The notes below the pieces were generated by a model. That model was not told the origin of the DNA, searched no databases, and saw nothing but the letters and a program-made list of their open reading frames with translations. A program made the position numbers and the translations under genes. Shown here one piece after another: positions 62,651 through 64,000 of a stretch of 64,000 nucleotides of DNA. Source of the stretch: Agaribacillus sp965228415. Lineage in GTDB: Bacteria; Bacteroidota; Bacteroidia; Cytophagales; Cyclobacteriaceae. How positions within the stretch are numbered: the stretch's first letter is position 1; every line of letters starts with the position of its first letter. The stretch lies in assembly GCA_965228415.1 (NCBI GenBank), contig OZ245814.1, forward strand, positions 8,370,001 to 8,434,000. The letters run 5' to 3'.

Positions 62651-64000
62651 ATGAACCCTGGTCTTATCGGTTTTTACGGAAACAACTCAATTTTACCTAT
62701 TATCACCAAATGGCAAAGGTTTTACCTTTTGATGATTTTATCGCTTGTATTTCACCAAAATCAGGCACAACAAATTGAAGGTAATGAAGTGGGGTATCCA
62801 TTTATTAAAAACTATAGTCCCTACGAATACAAATCCCACAGGCAAAATTGGGCGATCACCCAATCTACAGAAGGTCTTATGTATTTTGGTAATGGAAAAG
62901 GTGTGTTGGAGTTTGATGGCGTTAACTGGAGGTTAATTTCATTACCCAACAGGGGCCATGTCAGGTCAATATTCACCGCTTCTGATGGAACTATTTATGT
63001 TGGTGGCAATAGCGAACTTGGCTATTTGGCGCCCGATGCAAAGGGCCGGTTGGTATTTAATTCAATGTTGGAGCATGTTTCACAGGAAAAGAGGGATTTT
63101 GGCCGCGTTTGGACCATATTTGAAAGCAATGACGGGATATACTTTCAGTCCTATAATTATTTATTTCTTTGGCGTCATGGAAAGTTTAAATTCTGGGATT
63201 TTAAAGATCGCTTACACAGGGCATTTCATGTCAATAATAAGACATATGGCTTTGAACTCGGAAAAGGGTTAAAGACATTAGAAGATGATCAATTTACACT
63301 GACACCTGATGGTGCGATAGTAAAGGATTTCCGGGTAGAGGCGATGTTGCCTTTGAGCAAAAACCAGATTCTACTGGGTACCCGGTACAATGGGTTTTTT
63401 AAGTATGATGGATATTCTATTGTTCCTGTGTCGCTATCATCCGATGAATTGCTGAAAACAACCGGCTTGTATAAAGCAATCCGCGGGCCGGATAGTACGC
63501 TGATCATTGGATCCAGTCTGGGCGGTGGGATTATTATATTAAATAAAGACGGCGAGCTTAGACAGGTTATTGACGAAAGTACCGGAATTTTGAACCGCAA
63601 TGTGCTTAATGTTTACCTGGACAGGCAAAATGCTTTATGGATAGGTACGCAAGGAGGTATAGCCAGGGTTGAGCTAAATTCAGTGTTTTCTGTATTTGAC
63701 CACAGGTTGGGGTTAGACGGGACTATTCAATCAGTAATCAGACACCGGGATACCATTTTTGTTGGAACCAGCGTTGGCTTGCATAAAATGATACAAAAGG
63801 AGGGTAAATGGCGTTTTAAAAAAATAGAAGCCATCCCGTATTATACCTGGAATACAATTTCCATCAAAGATTTGCTATTTATAGGTACTACCTATGGTAC
63901 CTATATATATAAGAATGGCGTCAGTGAACACCTGGTTGACATTAAAGAAACCGCAGCAGAATTGATCCAATCATCCTTTGATCCCGGTACGATATGGCTG
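62651..64000 (+). CDS. Two-component-regulator-propeller sensor, N-terminal part (3' end outside)
   Basis: The frame is open for 450 codons to the window edge, so the gene continues beyond. After an N-terminal signal (FYLLMILSLVFHQNQAQQ, cleavage after NQA or QA) the sequence consists of propeller blades with Reg_prop-type strands. Examples are WAITQSTEGLMYFGNGKGVLEFDGVNW, VRSIFTASDGTIYVGGNSELGY, NVYLDRQNALWIGTQGGIARVEL and DTIFVGTSVGLHK. This N-terminus is usual for ligand-sensing receptors that end in a histidine kinase (hybrid) or a LytTR/AraC DNA-binding domain. The output domain lies beyond the window. Ligand unknown. Confidence 0.85.
   Translation, partial: MNPGLIGFYGNNSILPIITKWQRFYLLMILSLVFHQNQAQQIEGNEVGYPFIKNYSPYEYKSHRQNWAITQSTEGLMYFGNGKGVLEFDGVNWRLISLPNRGHVRSIFTASDGTIYVGGNSELGYLAPDAKGRLVFNSMLEHVSQEKRDFGRVWTIFESNDGIYFQSYNYLFLWRHGKFKFWDFKDRLHRAFHVNNKTYGFELGKGLKTLEDDQFTLTPDGAIVKDFRVEAMLPLSKNQILLGTRYNGFFKYDGYSIVPVSLSSDELLKTTGLYKAIRGPDSTLIIGSSLGGGIIILNKDGELRQVIDESTGILNRNVLNVYLDRQNALWIGTQGGIARVELNSVFSVFDHRLGLDGTIQSVIRHRDTIFVGTSVGLHKMIQKEGKWRFKKIEAIPYYTWNTISIKDLLFIGTTYGTYIYKNGVSEHLVDIKETAAELIQSSFDPGTIWL

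Overview
The window looks like a chromosomal piece of a Bacteroidota bacterium, most likely of the Cytophagales type. The evidence is the many lipoprotein signal peptides ending in Cys, TlpA-like thioredoxins with a DUF4369-like N-terminus, LytTR and AraC regulators, two-component propeller sensors, FG-GAP/VCBS proteins, and the near absence of Shine-Dalgarno sequences. No genus can be named from the sequence alone. Gene density is normal, but intergenic space is unusually rich in palindromic repeats.

Layout. 1-4.2 kb: the end of an M48 peptidase, a TlpA-like lipoprotein, an FAD monooxygenase and a quinone-oxidoreductase-like enzyme. 4.5-9.7 kb: three tandem paralogous lipoproteins, each exactly 524 residues with seven ~57-residue repeats, plus two relics of further copies. 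9.7-12 kb: a DUF4442 protein, an FG-GAP lipoprotein and a TfoX-like protein. 12.2-15.7 kb: a photolyase/cryptochrome cluster (FeS-BCP-like photolyase, a 50-residue ORF coupled by ATGA overlaps, an FAD-binding photolyase-like protein with an apparent N-terminal frameshift, and an SRPBCC protein). 15.8-26.5 kb: small membrane proteins, a Crp/Fnr regulator, a TetR/SRPBCC operon with two visible operators, a TlpA-like protein with a CGGS active site, SDR and AraC genes, an MFS transporter, a GNAT enzyme and a sugar isomerase-like protein. 26.7-28.2 kb: an IS110-family element. 28.2-33.9 kb: a DoxX-like protein, a di-heme cytochrome, a LytTR regulator and a convergent hybrid kinase. 35.3-41.0 kb: a complete RND efflux operon. 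41.7-48.2 kb: a secreted unknown protein, then RraA-like, SDR, sulfatase and AraC genes. 48.6-52.5 kb: a two-domain secreted protein, a cholesterol-dependent-cytolysin homologue and an M50 protease with CBS domains. 52.5-56 kb: an IlvD/Edd dehydratase, KDPGal aldolase and 2-oxo-3-deoxygalactonate kinase, the core of a De Ley-Doudoroff-type sugar acid pathway. 56.4-61.8 kb: an accessory island between a tRNA-Arg and a decayed copy of its 3' half. It carries SRAP gene relics, a glycine-linker lipoprotein followed by two paralogous small genes (a toxin/immunity-like layout) and a pentapeptide-repeat protein. 61.9-64 kb: a small SpoIIAA-like protein and the start of a propeller sensor that runs off the window.

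Two interspersed repeat families recur. Family A is a chain of short hairpins (stems GTCCGCATT/AATGCGGA, GGCATT/AATGCC, GAGTT/AACTC, and CCTCGTC/GACGAGG or CCTGGTT/AACCAGG) present in about 15 copies, some in tandem. Its stems vary in sequence but stay paired. Family B is a ~220-bp element with inverted ends (CGTCATTGCGA/TCGCGATGACG), present as five tandem copies with an exact 267-bp period at 34.0-35.3 kb and as single copies elsewhere. The strongest leads are the lipoprotein/paralog module in the tRNA island, the cytolysin, the covarying hairpin repeats and the seven-repeat lipoprotein array.
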